DNA of 64,000 nucleotides from positions 62,001-126,000 of the forward strand of contig CAJURQ010000003.1 in NCBI GenBank assembly GCA_910588955.1, in the 5' to 3' direction. Both the position numbers and the translations under genes were made by a program. This DNA comes from an uncultured Lachnospiraceae bacterium. Its GTDB lineage: Bacteria > Bacillota > Clostridia > Lachnospirales > Lachnospiraceae. This document shows positions 16,562 to 24,473 of this stretch, one piece after another. The notes under the pieces are model-generated. The model made no database searches and was not told the DNA's origin. It was given only the letters and a program-made list of their open reading frames with translations. Numbering within the stretch: position 1 is the stretch's first letter; the number at the start of each line of letters is the position of its first letter.

Positions 16562-19015
16562 ATGCAGCCACAATTTACGGATAAGGCGAAAGCGGCACTG
16601 ATCCTGGCGGAGAGGGCGGCGAGAAGCCTGCGGCAGAGCTATGTGGGAAGCGAGCACATCCTGTTGGGACTTTTAAGGGAGAATACAGGCGTTGCGGCGA
16701 CCGTGCTTTTGAATAACGGTGTGGACGTTGTGCGGCTGAAAGAGATGATAAAGGATCTGATCGTGCCGGAAACCTCCGTGCTGATTGCGGAGCGGGACGG
16801 GTATTCCCCCCGCGCGCAGGCGATTCTGGAGGAGGCGCACAGACAGGCGGACAGATTTGGCAGCGATAAGACGGGAACGGAGCACATTCTCCTGGCGCTT
16901 CTTAAAGAGGGGGAGAATGTAGCGGTCCGGCTTTTAAATACCATGGGCATTTCGGTGCAGAAACTCTATGTGGATGTGCTTGTGGCAATGGGTGAGGACG
17001 GTGCGCTCTACAAAGAAGATCTTGGCAGAAAACAGAATAAGAAAAAGGGAAGTACCTCCACGCTTGACCATTACAGCAGGGATCTGACGGCGCTAGCCAG
17101 AGAAGGAAAGCTCGATCCGGTAATCGGCAGGGAAGAGGAGATTACCAGAGTGGTACAGATTTTGAGCCGCCGCACGAAGAACAATCCCTGTCTCGTGGGA
17201 GAGCCGGGCGTCGGCAAAACGGCGGTGGTGGAAGGGCTTGCCGCGAGGATCGTGACAGGAGACGTTCCCTTTACGGTGCAGAATAAGAGACTCTTGACGC
17301 TCGATCTATCGGGCATGGTGGCGGGCAGCAAGTACCGCGGCGAGTTCGAGGAACGGATCAAGAAGGTCATCAAGGAAGTGATCGAGGACGGCAACATCAT
17401 CCTGTTTCTGGATGAGATGCACACCATTATCGGCGCTGGCGGCGCGGAGGGCGCGATTGACGCTTCCAATATTTTAAAACCTTCCCTTGCAAGGGGTGAA
17501 ATCCAGCTGATCGGCGCGACTACCATCGCGGAGTACCGCAAGTATGTGGAGAAGGATGCGGCGCTGGAGAGGCGTTTCCATCCGGTGACGGTGGAGGAGC
17601 CGAGTATTGAGGAGACAGAGAATATTCTGCGGGGCATTGCCCACAAGTACGAGGAGCACCACCGGGTAACCATCACGCCGGAGGCGATCAGCGCGGCTGT
17701 CGCACTGTCGGCGCGCTACATCAATGACAGGAACCTGCCGGATAAAGCGATTGACCTGATTGACGAGGCTTCGGCAGCAGTGCGGCTGCACGTGACAAAA
17801 CAGCCGGATAAGCTGCAGGAACTGTCGGAGGAGATTGATAAGATTGATCTGCAGATTGAACGTTCAATCCGTATGGAGGCGTTTACGCAGGCGGCGGAAC
17901 TGAAGAAGAAACAGGAGAGCTGCATTAAAAAATATGAGCGTGTGGTTAAGCGGCTGGAGCAGGAAGAGCAAAACCACGCCTATGTGGTGGGAGAAAACGA
18001 AATCGCGGAAGTGGTGGCGCTCTGGACGAAGATCCCTGTGAAAAAACTTGCAGAGAAGGAAAGCGAGCGATTGCTGAAACTGGAATCCATTCTCCATAAG
18101 CGTGTGATCGGTCAGGAAGAGGCGGTCGTGGCAGTGGCGAAGGCAATGCGGCGCGGCAGAGTGGGGCTGCAGGATCCTAATCGACCGATCGGGTCATTCC
18201 TGTTTCTGGGACCTACCGGCGTGGGGAAGACCGAGCTGTCAAAGGCGCTTGCAGAGGCAATGTTCGGTTCGGAAAACGCACTGATCCGCGTGGACATGTC
18301 GGAGTACATGGAGGGGCATTCGGTGTCCAAGATGATCGGTTCGCCGCCGGGCTATGTGGGTTTTGAGGAGGGGGGACAGCTCTCCGAAAAGATCCGCAGG
18401 AATCCTTATTCTGTCGTCCTTTTTGACGAGATAGAGAAGGCACACCCGGATGTGTTTAACGTCCTTCTGCAGGTGCTGGACGACGGGCATATCACCGATT
18501 CCAAGGGGCGGAAGGTGAGCTTTAAGAATACCATCCTGATTATGACTTCCAATGCCGGGGCGCAGCGCATCATCGACCCGAAAAATCTGGGGTTCGGCGC
18601 GGCGGAGACGGAGAAACAGAGTTATGATAAGATGAAGGGGAATGTCATGGAGGAAGTGAAACGCCTCTTCAAGCCGGAGTTCATCAACAGGATCGACGAG
18701 ATTATGGTGTTCCATCCGCTGAACAGGGAGGATATGAAGGCGATTGTCACGCTGCTCTCTAAAAATCTGTCGAAGCGGTGCAAGGAACAGATGGATATTG
18801 AGCTGACGGTCGGTTCCGCCGTGAAAGAGCATCTGGTTGAAAAGCATATGGATGTCAAAATGGGAGCAAGACCCATGAAACGTGCCATCCAGTCGGAAAT
18901 CGAGGATGCCCTGGCGGAAGAGATTTTAGCAGGAAAGGTGAAAAGCGGCGACAAGGTATCCGTTGGACTGAAGAATAAGAAAATAACCTTCACGGTAAAA
19001 CCCGTGCAGGTATGA
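16562..19015 (+). CDS. clpC: ATP-dependent Clp protease ATP-binding subunit ClpC
   Basis: AAA+ unfoldase (817 aa) that feeds substrates to ClpP. Domains in order: double Clp-N repeat (residues 1-150), first AAA module with Walker A GEPGVGKT (about 218) and Walker [10 protein letters not shown] (about 280), a middle coiled-coil with a UVR-type motif ([20 protein letters not shown], about 440-460), second AAA module with GPTGVGKTE (about 557) and [11 protein letters not shown] (about 618), and the ClpB-D2-small domain. A ClpP-binding loop and the middle domain mark ClpC rather than ClpB. McsA and McsB, the usual partners in Bacilli, are absent beside it; a GntR regulator is translationally coupled instead. 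Confidence 0.95.
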   Translation: MQPQFTDKAKAALILAERAARSLRQSYVGSEHILLGLLRENTGVAATVLLNNGVDVVRLKEMIKDLIVPETSVLIAERDGYSPRAQAILEEAHRQADRFGSDKTGTEHILLALLKEGENVAVRLLNTMGISVQKLYVDVLVAMGEDGALYKEDLGRKQNKKKGSTSTLDHYSRDLTALAREGKLDPVIGREEEITRVVQILSRRTKNNPCLVGEPGVGKTAVVEGLAARIVTGDVPFTVQNKRLLTLDLSGMVAGSKYRGEFEERIKKVIKEVIEDGNIILFLDEMHTIIGAGGAEGAIDASNILKPSLARGEIQLIGATTIAEYRKYVEKDAALERRFHPVTVEEPSIEETENILRGIAHKYEEHHRVTITPEAISAAVALSARYINDRNLPDKAIDLIDEASAAVRLHVTKQPDKLQELSEEIDKIDLQIERSIRMEAFTQAAELKKKQESCIKKYERVVKRLEQEEQNHAYVVGENEIAEVVALWTKIPVKKLAEKESERLLKLESILHKRVIGQEEAVVAVAKAMRRGRVGLQDPNRPIGSFLFLGPTGVGKTELSKALAEAMFGSENALIRVDMSEYMEGHSVSKMIGSPPGYVGFEEGGQLSEKIRRNPYSVVLFDEIEKAHPDVFNVLLQVLDDGHITDSKGRKVSFKNTILIMTSNAGAQRIIDPKNLGFGAAETEKQSYDKMKGNVMEEVKRLFKPEFINRIDEIMVFHPLNREDMKAIVTLLSKNLSKRCKEQMDIELTVGSAVKEHLVEKHMDVKMGARPMKRAIQSEIEDALAEEILAGKVKSGDKVSVGLKNKKITFTVKPVQV

Positions 19016-19052
19016 TAAGGTATAATTAAAGAGACATTAGGAGGAAAAAGCG

Positions 19053-19463
19053 ATGGCTGTAGTAGAGGAGTTGTTGCGCACGGAGAGTGACAGGACGATC
19101 AGCTTTGGCAATCACAAGCTGGCGTCAAAGGCAAAGCTGGAGGATTATGAGCACGGCGGTAATCTTTATAAGGTGAAGACCTTTAAGGAACTGACGAAGC
19201 TTGAGAAGAACGGCATGTTTGCCTATGAGTCGGAGCCGGGTACCAGCGTGAACCGTTTTGAGGAAACGGAGAACGGGCTTAGCTTCACGGTGGAGGGCGA
19301 TGAGGACGCGCAGATCACGGTAGGACTTGAGGAGGACACGGTTTACAAAGTGTACGTGAACGGCGCAAACATAGGAGAGATGAAGACGAACCTGAGCGGA
19401 AAGCTGAGTATCAGCGTGGAGCTCGCCAGCGTCGGAGCGGTGGAAGTGAAGATCGTAAAATAA
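19053..19463 (+). CDS. Conserved small protein of unknown function
   Basis: 136 aa, soluble and mostly beta (no signal peptide or membrane helix). The opening AVVEELLRTESDRTISFGNH and the segment KLASKAKLEDYEHGGNLYKV recur in homologues I recall from Lachnospiraceae, some of which carry the label endosialidase; nothing here supports that activity. The second half (FTVEGDEDAQITVGLEEDTV then YKVYVNGANIGEMKTNLSGK) looks like a small beta-sandwich. AGGAGG lies before the ATG. It follows clpC by 37 bp and ends at a strong terminator, so it is probably the last gene of the clpC transcript. Confidence 0.65.
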   Translation: MAVVEELLRTESDRTISFGNHKLASKAKLEDYEHGGNLYKVKTFKELTKLEKNGMFAYESEPGTSVNRFEETENGLSFTVEGDEDAQITVGLEEDTVYKVYVNGANIGEMKTNLSGKLSISVELASVGAVEVKIVK

Positions 19464-19480
19464 AACGGTTGGAGTAAAAA

Positions 19481-19537
19481 GTTGGGGGTTTTCGGCTGAC
19501 ATGTATGTCATGTTTGCTTGGAAAGCCCCAATTTTTG
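19481..19537 (+). terminator. Rho-independent terminator after the clpC cluster
   Basis: TTGGGG plus TTTTC (from 19482) pairs with GGAAAGCCCCAA (19520-19531), followed by TTTTT. An inner palindrome GACATGTATGTC extends the loop region. It separates the clpC transcript from the structured element and radA. Confidence 0.8.
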
Positions 19538-19550
19538 CTAAATGTAGGAT

Positions 19551-19745
19551 AATTGCGAAACGCAAAATCAAAGATGTTAGATTGTGCATGTTGTATAATC
19601 CATAAGCAGACCCTTGGAAGCCGTCAGCGCTTAACGAGGTATTGTCGAGTTTAGCGCTGTTACGGCTGGAACGGAGCGCAAGCGAGTCTGCGTTGGAATA
19701 TACAATGTGCACAATGTCGACAAAACTGCAATGCGTTTCGCAATT
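19551..19745 (+). repeat. 195-nt structured element, copy 1 (upstream of radA)
   Basis: Bounded by an exact 14-bp inverted repeat, AATTGCGAAACGCA (19551-19564) and TGCGTTTCGCAATT (19732-19745). A second long stem (ATTGTGCA... paired with ...TGCACAAT, with G-U type pairs) surrounds a 96-nt core (19601-19696) that contains GCAGAC/GTCTGC and AGCCGT-CAGCGCT/AGCGCTG-ACGGCT helices. A second copy lies at 38686-38877 with 92 of 96 core bases identical, while its outer stems differ yet stay paired. Both copies end 20-30 nt before a start codon. It may be a miniature inverted-repeat element or a structured RNA leader. Confidence 0.8.
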
Positions 19746-19766
19746 AAAGATAGGAGAGAAACAGAA

Positions 19767-21131
19767 ATGGCAAAGGGGAAATCGACCGTATTTTTCTGTC
19801 AAAACTGTGGATATGAATCTTCTAAATGGCTGGGGCAGTGCCCCGGCTGCAGGGAGTGGAATACGATGGTGGAGGAGCCGGCAGGCGGCAGGAGCGGCGG
19901 CACAGGCGGAAACGGCACCACAAAGAGAGCAGCGGCGCCGGTGAGTTTAAAGCAGGTGGATCTGCGGGAGGAGGAGCGTATGACCACGCATATCGCTGAG
20001 CTTGACAGGGTGCTCGGAGGTGGGATTGTGCCCGGCTCTCTGACGCTGGTGGGCGGTGATCCCGGTATCGGCAAGTCCACTCTGCTTTTGCAGGTGTGCA
20101 GGCACATGGCGGCGGACGGACGCAAACTCCTCTATATATCGGGAGAAGAATCCCTGCAGCAGATCAAGATGCGCGCCAACCGGCTTGGTGAGTTTTCGGA
20201 TCAGCTTCTTCTTTTATGCGAGACGAATCTGGAGACCGTGGAGCAGACCATTCGCAGAGAACAGCCCGCGGTGGCGGTCATTGACTCCATCCAGACCATG
20301 TACCGGGAGGAGATATCTTCCGCGCCGGGCAGTGTTTCCCAAGTGAGGGAGTCTACAAACGTGTTGATGCAGCTTGCGAAGGGGATGGGCGTTTCCATTA
20401 TGATTGTGGGGCATGTGACCAAGGAGGGAACTGTCGCCGGACCGCGGGTTTTAGAGCATATGGTTGACACGGTTCTCTATTTTGAGGGCGACAGACACGC
20501 TTCCTACCGTATTTTGCGGGGCGTCAAGAACCGTTTCGGCTCAACCAACGAGATCGGCGTTTTTGAGATGAAGGAGGAAGGGCTTGCGGAAGTGGAGAAC
20601 GCCTCCGAGTTTATGCTGAGCGGCAAGCCGGAGGGTGCCAGCGGTTCTGTAGTTTCCTGTTCCATGGAGGGAACCAGACCGATTTTGCTGGAAATTCAGG
20701 CGCTTGTCTGTCACAGTAATTTTGGCATACCGAGAAGACAGGCGACCGGCATGGACTTAAACAGGTTAAATCTTCTGATGGCTGTTTTGGAGAAGCGGCT
20801 TAATCTGCAGATGTCGGACTGCGATGCCTATGTGAATCTGGCGGGTGGAATGCGGATCGCAGAGCCTGCAATCGATCTGGGGGTCGCCATGGCGGCGGCA
20901 TCCAGCTTTAAGAACCGGGCGATCGACGACAGGACTATCGCCTTCGGGGAAATCGGCTTGAGCGGGGAGGTGCGGGGCGTTTCACAGGCATCCCAGCGCG
21001 TGGCGGAGGCTGCGAAGCTGGGCTTTACCACATGCATTCTTCCGGCGGTAAACGCAGGGCAGATCAAGACAAAAGAGGGGATTCAGGTGATCGGCGTCAG
21101 AACCGTGCGGGACGCGATCGACTTGATTTAG
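19767..21131 (+). CDS. radA: DNA repair protein RadA
   Basis: RecA-like branch-migration ATPase of homologous recombination, 454 aa. Start at 19767 (ATGGCAAAGGGG) with AGGAG upstream; the longer frame from 19707 would read into the structured element. Seen: the N-terminal zinc finger CQNCGY with CPGC (about residues 11-30), Walker A GGDPGIGKSTLLL (about 95-107), the RadA-specific KNRFGS motif (about 257) and a C-terminal Lon-protease-like domain (about 290-450, with AEPAIDLGVAMAAASSFKNR). It is normally expressed constitutively; here its 5' leader would include the end of the 195-nt element. Confidence 0.96.
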   Translation: MAKGKSTVFFCQNCGYESSKWLGQCPGCREWNTMVEEPAGGRSGGTGGNGTTKRAAAPVSLKQVDLREEERMTTHIAELDRVLGGGIVPGSLTLVGGDPGIGKSTLLLQVCRHMAADGRKLLYISGEESLQQIKMRANRLGEFSDQLLLLCETNLETVEQTIRREQPAVAVIDSIQTMYREEISSAPGSVSQVRESTNVLMQLAKGMGVSIMIVGHVTKEGTVAGPRVLEHMVDTVLYFEGDRHASYRILRGVKNRFGSTNEIGVFEMKEEGLAEVENASEFMLSGKPEGASGSVVSCSMEGTRPILLEIQALVCHSNFGIPRRQATGMDLNRLNLLMAVLEKRLNLQMSDCDAYVNLAGGMRIAEPAIDLGVAMAAASSFKNRAIDDRTIAFGEIGLSGEVRGVSQASQRVAEAAKLGFTTCILPAVNAGQIKTKEGIQVIGVRTVRDAIDLI

Positions 21132-21233
21132 AGCCGTTTATGTGGTACGATAACGTGGGTTTTATATGTGCCGCGGAAAATGGCGGCAATAAAAATTACA
21201 GGGAAACGGATAAGATCTGACAAAGGAGTCAGT

Positions 21234-22322
21234 ATGGATAAGGGAAAGCACGGCTTTCGGGGCAGCATACCTCTTCTGATCTTGGAAATCTGTGTCCTGC
21301 TTATCGCTATCGGCGTGATGTATGTGGTGGTCACGATGACAAGTGAGGTAAACCACAAGAATATTGACGAGGGAAATATCGTTATCAATGAAGAAATCGT
21401 CAACAAAAAGACAGCCGAAGTAAAGCAGCCGGAGAAAAAGAAAGAGGAGGTAAAGAAAAAGGGATACCGCAATATTGCGCTCTTCGGTGTGGATGCCAGA
21501 AACGGCGAGCTGGGGAGGGGTACCAGAAGCGACACCATAATGATTGCCAGTATTAACCAAGATACACAGGAGATTAAGCTGATTTCCGTGTTCCGGGACA
21601 CTTATTTGAATCTGAGCAACGATTCATATAATAAGTGTAATACGGCATATGCGCAGGGCGGGCCGGAGCAGGCGATCAATATGCTCAACATGAATCTGGA
21701 TCTGGATATCACGGACTATGTGACCATCGGCTTTTCGGGGCTGATCGATGCGGTGGACGCGCTCGGCGGCGTGGAGATCGAGGTCACGGACTCGGAAATA
21801 TCCCATCTGAACAATTATCAGCTCTGTATGGCGGAAGAGCTGGGCGTGGATTACATTCCGGTGGAGAAAAGCGGCAGACAGGTTTTGAACGGGATGCAGG
21901 CGACGGCTTACTGCCGGATCCGCTACACAAAGGGCGATGATTTCAGAAGGGCGGAAAGGCAGAGAGATGTCCTCCGTGCCATGATGGATAAGGCTGGCGG
22001 CGCTTCGGTCAGCACATTGACTGATATGGTTAACGCCGTTCTGCCGCAGGTGGAAACCTCACTGGATGTGAATGAGATTTTGAGCGTTTTGGGAAGCGTG
22101 GCGGGTTACAATATGGTAGAGAGCGACGGCTTCCCCTTTGAGGGCGGCAGAGCCGGAGCTAATGTGGGAAGTAAGGGAAGCTGTGTGATTCCGGCTGATT
22201 TGGAGGAGAATGTAAGCCAGCTTCATCAGGTGCTTTACCCGGAGGAGAGCTACACGCCTTCCGCGCGGGTCAAGGAGATCGACGAGGAAATCAAAAAACA
22301 GACGGGAGAATATATACAATAA
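21234..22322 (+). CDS. LytR-CpsA-Psr family cell-wall glycopolymer ligase
   Basis: 362 aa. Start at 21234 with AAAGGAG upstream. One N-terminal membrane helix (about residues 12-36, IPLLILEICVLLIAIGVMYV) and an extracellular LCP domain from about residue 80: NIALFGVDAR, GTRSDTIMIASIN, KLISVFRDTYL, ALGGVEIEV, LNGMQATAYCRIR and DDFRRAERQRDVL with the Arg and Asp residues that bind the polyprenyl pyrophosphate. These enzymes attach teichoic acids or capsule to peptidoglycan. It stands alone, with no glycopolymer genes nearby, and is followed by a large branched palindromic element. Confidence 0.92.
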   Translation: MDKGKHGFRGSIPLLILEICVLLIAIGVMYVVVTMTSEVNHKNIDEGNIVINEEIVNKKTAEVKQPEKKKEEVKKKGYRNIALFGVDARNGELGRGTRSDTIMIASINQDTQEIKLISVFRDTYLNLSNDSYNKCNTAYAQGGPEQAINMLNMNLDLDITDYVTIGFSGLIDAVDALGGVEIEVTDSEISHLNNYQLCMAEELGVDYIPVEKSGRQVLNGMQATAYCRIRYTKGDDFRRAERQRDVLRAMMDKAGGASVSTLTDMVNAVLPQVETSLDVNEILSVLGSVAGYNMVESDGFPFEGGRAGANVGSKGSCVIPADLEENVSQLHQVLYPEESYTPSARVKEIDEEIKKQTGEYIQ

Positions 22323-22323
22323 A

Positions 22324-22481
22324 CAGTTCAGCCAGAGCATAATCAGACGGACAAACCGTGCTTGCACGAGTTTGGCAGGAAGATGATGCTCTGAGGGAAC
22401 GCCCGCATATAAGCAAAAGTAGCTGTGCAACAGCGGAGAGCGCGGAACGCGCGATTTTGCGAATGGGCGTGGGCTGAACAG
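22324..22481. repeat. Branched palindromic element between lytR-type gene and ABC exporter
   Basis: Outer stem GTTCAGCC (22326-22333) with GGCTGAAC (22472-22479). Inside are an arm AGAGCAT/ATGCTCT (22334-22340, 22386-22392) that itself holds CAAAC-CGTGC/GCACG-GTTTG, and a second arm CGCCC/GGGCG (22400-22404, 22465-22469) with CAAAA/TTTTG and two hairpins, GCTGT-gca-ACAGC and GCGCG-gaa-CGCGC. This is far more pairing than chance gives and looks like a folded RNA or a mobile palindrome. Its right end is repeated in inverted form at 10468-10481. Confidence 0.7.
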
Positions 22482-22491
22482 AAAGACAACC

Positions 22492-24306
22492 ATGAAAAAA
22501 TTGCTTATCTATCTGAAGGATTATAAAAAGGAGACGGTTTTTGCGCCCCTCTTTAAAATGCTGGAGGCAACGTTCGAGCTGTTTGTGCCTCTCGTGATGG
22601 CGGCGATCATCGACAAAGGCATCGTGCCGGCGGATACGGGATATGTCCTGAAAATGGGCGCTATCCTTGTGGCGCTCGGGCTGATTGGGCTGCTCTGCTC
22701 CATCACGGCGCAGTATTTTGCGGCGAAGGCGGCGGTTGGCTTTTCCACGGGCTTGAAACACGCCCTGTTCGACCACATCCAAAGCCTCTCCTTCACGGAG
22801 ATCGACACTCTCGGCACATCCACGCTGATTACCCGCATGACCTCCGACGTGAATCAGGTACAGAACGGCGTCAATATGGTGCTGCGCCTGTTTTTGCGCT
22901 CGCCCTTTATCGTGTTTGGCGCAATGATCATGGCGTTTACGATCGACGTCAAGGCGGCAATGATTTTCGTGGTGACAATCCCCCTTCTGGCGGTGGTGGT
23001 CTTTGGGATCATGGCGCTCACCATGCCTATGTACAAAAAGGTGCAGGCGGGGCTGGACGCGGTGCTCGGCGCGACGCGGGAAAACCTGACGGGAGCGAGA
23101 GTGATCCGCGCTTTCCACAAAGAGGAGGAGGAGACGGAGCGGTTCGAGGAGAAGAACGGCATCCTGACCCGTCTGCAGCTCGTTGTGGGAAGAATCTCGG
23201 CGTTGACCAATCCGGTCACATACATTATCATCAATACGGCTACCATCCTTCTGCTCTACACAGGCGCGGTGCGCGTGGACAACGGCAGCATCACGCAGGG
23301 CGAGGTGGTGGCTTTAGTCAACTACATGTCACAGATTCTTGTGGAACTGATCAAGCTGGCAAATCTGATTATCACGATCACGAAGGCGTTGGCATGTGCG
23401 AACCGGATCGAGGCGGTGTTCGAGGTGGAGTCGTCCATGGAGTGGAGGGATACGGCAGACAGGAATCAGTTGACCGGAATGGACAATATAGCGGCAGACG
23501 GCGGCATGGCTTCCGGGACGGACGCATTGGCAGGGCAGAACGCGGCGGATAGAATAGATTTGGCTGTGGAGTTTGACCACGTGCACCTGACATACGGGGG
23601 CGCAGGCGCGGAGTCCCTGAGCGACATCCATATACAGGTGCCCAAGGGACAGACCGTCGGCATCATAGGCGGCACAGGTTCGGGCAAGTCCTCTCTTGTG
23701 AACATGATTCCCCGTTTTTACGACGCGACGGCGGGCACGGTGCGAGTGAACGGACGGGACGTGAAAACCTATGGAATGGAAGAACTGAGAGAAAGGATTG
23801 GGATTGTCTTGCAGAAGGCTGTGCTGTTCCGGGGGACGATCCGGGATAACCTGCTCTGGGGAAATGGTTCCGCCACGGATGAAGAACTGTGGGAGGCGCT
23901 TCGGCTGGCGCAGGCAAAGGAGTTCGTGGAGACGAAAGAAGGACGTCTGGACGCCCCTGTGGCGCAGGAAGGGCGTAACCTTTCCGGCGGACAGAGACAG
24001 CGGCTGACCATAGCAAGGGCGCTGGTGGCGAAGCCGGAGATATTGATTCTGGACGACAGCGCATCGGCGCTGGATTACGCTACGGACGCGGCGCTTCGCA
24101 GGGCGATTAAGGAACTGCCGGGGGAGACGACGGTGTTTATCGTGTCCCAGCGCGCCTCTTCCATACAGCACGCGGATCAGATCATCGTGCTGGAGGACGG
24201 CGAGATTGCCGGGCGCGGCACCCACGAGGAGCTGCTGGCGGCGTGCGAGGTGTACCAAGAAATATACTACTCTCAATTTGAGAAACAGAATGCCGTGCAA
24301 ACTTGA
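22492..24306 (+). CDS. ABC exporter half-transporter, degenerate-site subunit
   Basis: 604 aa type IV ABC exporter: six membrane helices (about residues 15-310) followed by a nucleotide-binding domain with Walker A GGTGSGKSSLVN (about 400), signature LSGGQRQRLTIARAL (about 503-517) and Walker B LILDDSASALD. The residue after Walker B Asp is Asp rather than the catalytic Glu, as in the degenerate half of heterodimeric exporters. The partner is the next gene. A linker of about 40 residues before the ATPase domain (TDALAGQNAADRIDLAVEF) is longer than usual. No clear Shine-Dalgarno precedes the ATG, which follows the branched element by 10 nt. Cargo unknown; drug or peptide export is typical. Confidence 0.9.
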   Translation: MKKLLIYLKDYKKETVFAPLFKMLEATFELFVPLVMAAIIDKGIVPADTGYVLKMGAILVALGLIGLLCSITAQYFAAKAAVGFSTGLKHALFDHIQSLSFTEIDTLGTSTLITRMTSDVNQVQNGVNMVLRLFLRSPFIVFGAMIMAFTIDVKAAMIFVVTIPLLAVVVFGIMALTMPMYKKVQAGLDAVLGATRENLTGARVIRAFHKEEEETERFEEKNGILTRLQLVVGRISALTNPVTYIIINTATILLLYTGAVRVDNGSITQGEVVALVNYMSQILVELIKLANLIITITKALACANRIEAVFEVESSMEWRDTADRNQLTGMDNIAADGGMASGTDALAGQNAADRIDLAVEFDHVHLTYGGAGAESLSDIHIQVPKGQTVGIIGGTGSGKSSLVNMIPRFYDATAGTVRVNGRDVKTYGMEELRERIGIVLQKAVLFRGTIRDNLLWGNGSATDEELWEALRLAQAKEFVETKEGRLDAPVAQEGRNLSGGQRQRLTIARALVAKPEILILDDSASALDYATDAALRRAIKELPGETTVFIVSQRASSIQHADQIIVLEDGEIAGRGTHEELLAACEVYQEIYYSQFEKQNAVQT

Positions 24307-24370
24307 AGATACAAAGTGGCGTTGAGAGCTTGCTAAGAGTGCTAATACGAGTTTGAGAAGCAAATCTCGC

Positions 24371-24438
24371 AATCGAGCTTGCTCGATTTGTTATAGGGCG
24401 GACGCCCGACATGAAATAAGTTGTCGAAGACAACTTAT
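24371..24438. repeat. Cluster of three palindromes between the two ABC genes
   Basis: AATCGAG-cttg-CTCGATT (24371-24388), GGGC-ggac-GCCC (24396-24407) and ATAAGTTGTC-gaa-GACAACTTAT (24416-24438) lie in tandem. None has a T-run. The last would bury any ribosome site for the ATG at 24441, supporting the start at 24474 for the next gene. Possible mRNA stabiliser or differential-expression device, or a repetitive extragenic palindrome. Confidence 0.6.
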
Positions 24439-24473
24439 GAATGAGCACGGCTGATAAGATAGAGGTGGACGAC

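Noticed and set aside
19053..19463. Endosialidase label for the 136-aa protein
   Set aside because: Far too short, no signal peptide and no sialidase motif; the label appears to be inherited annotation.
19551..19745. IS200/IS605-linked HEARO-type RNA
   Set aside because: No TnpA, TnpB or IscB frame is near either copy and the ends are inverted repeats, which that group lacks.
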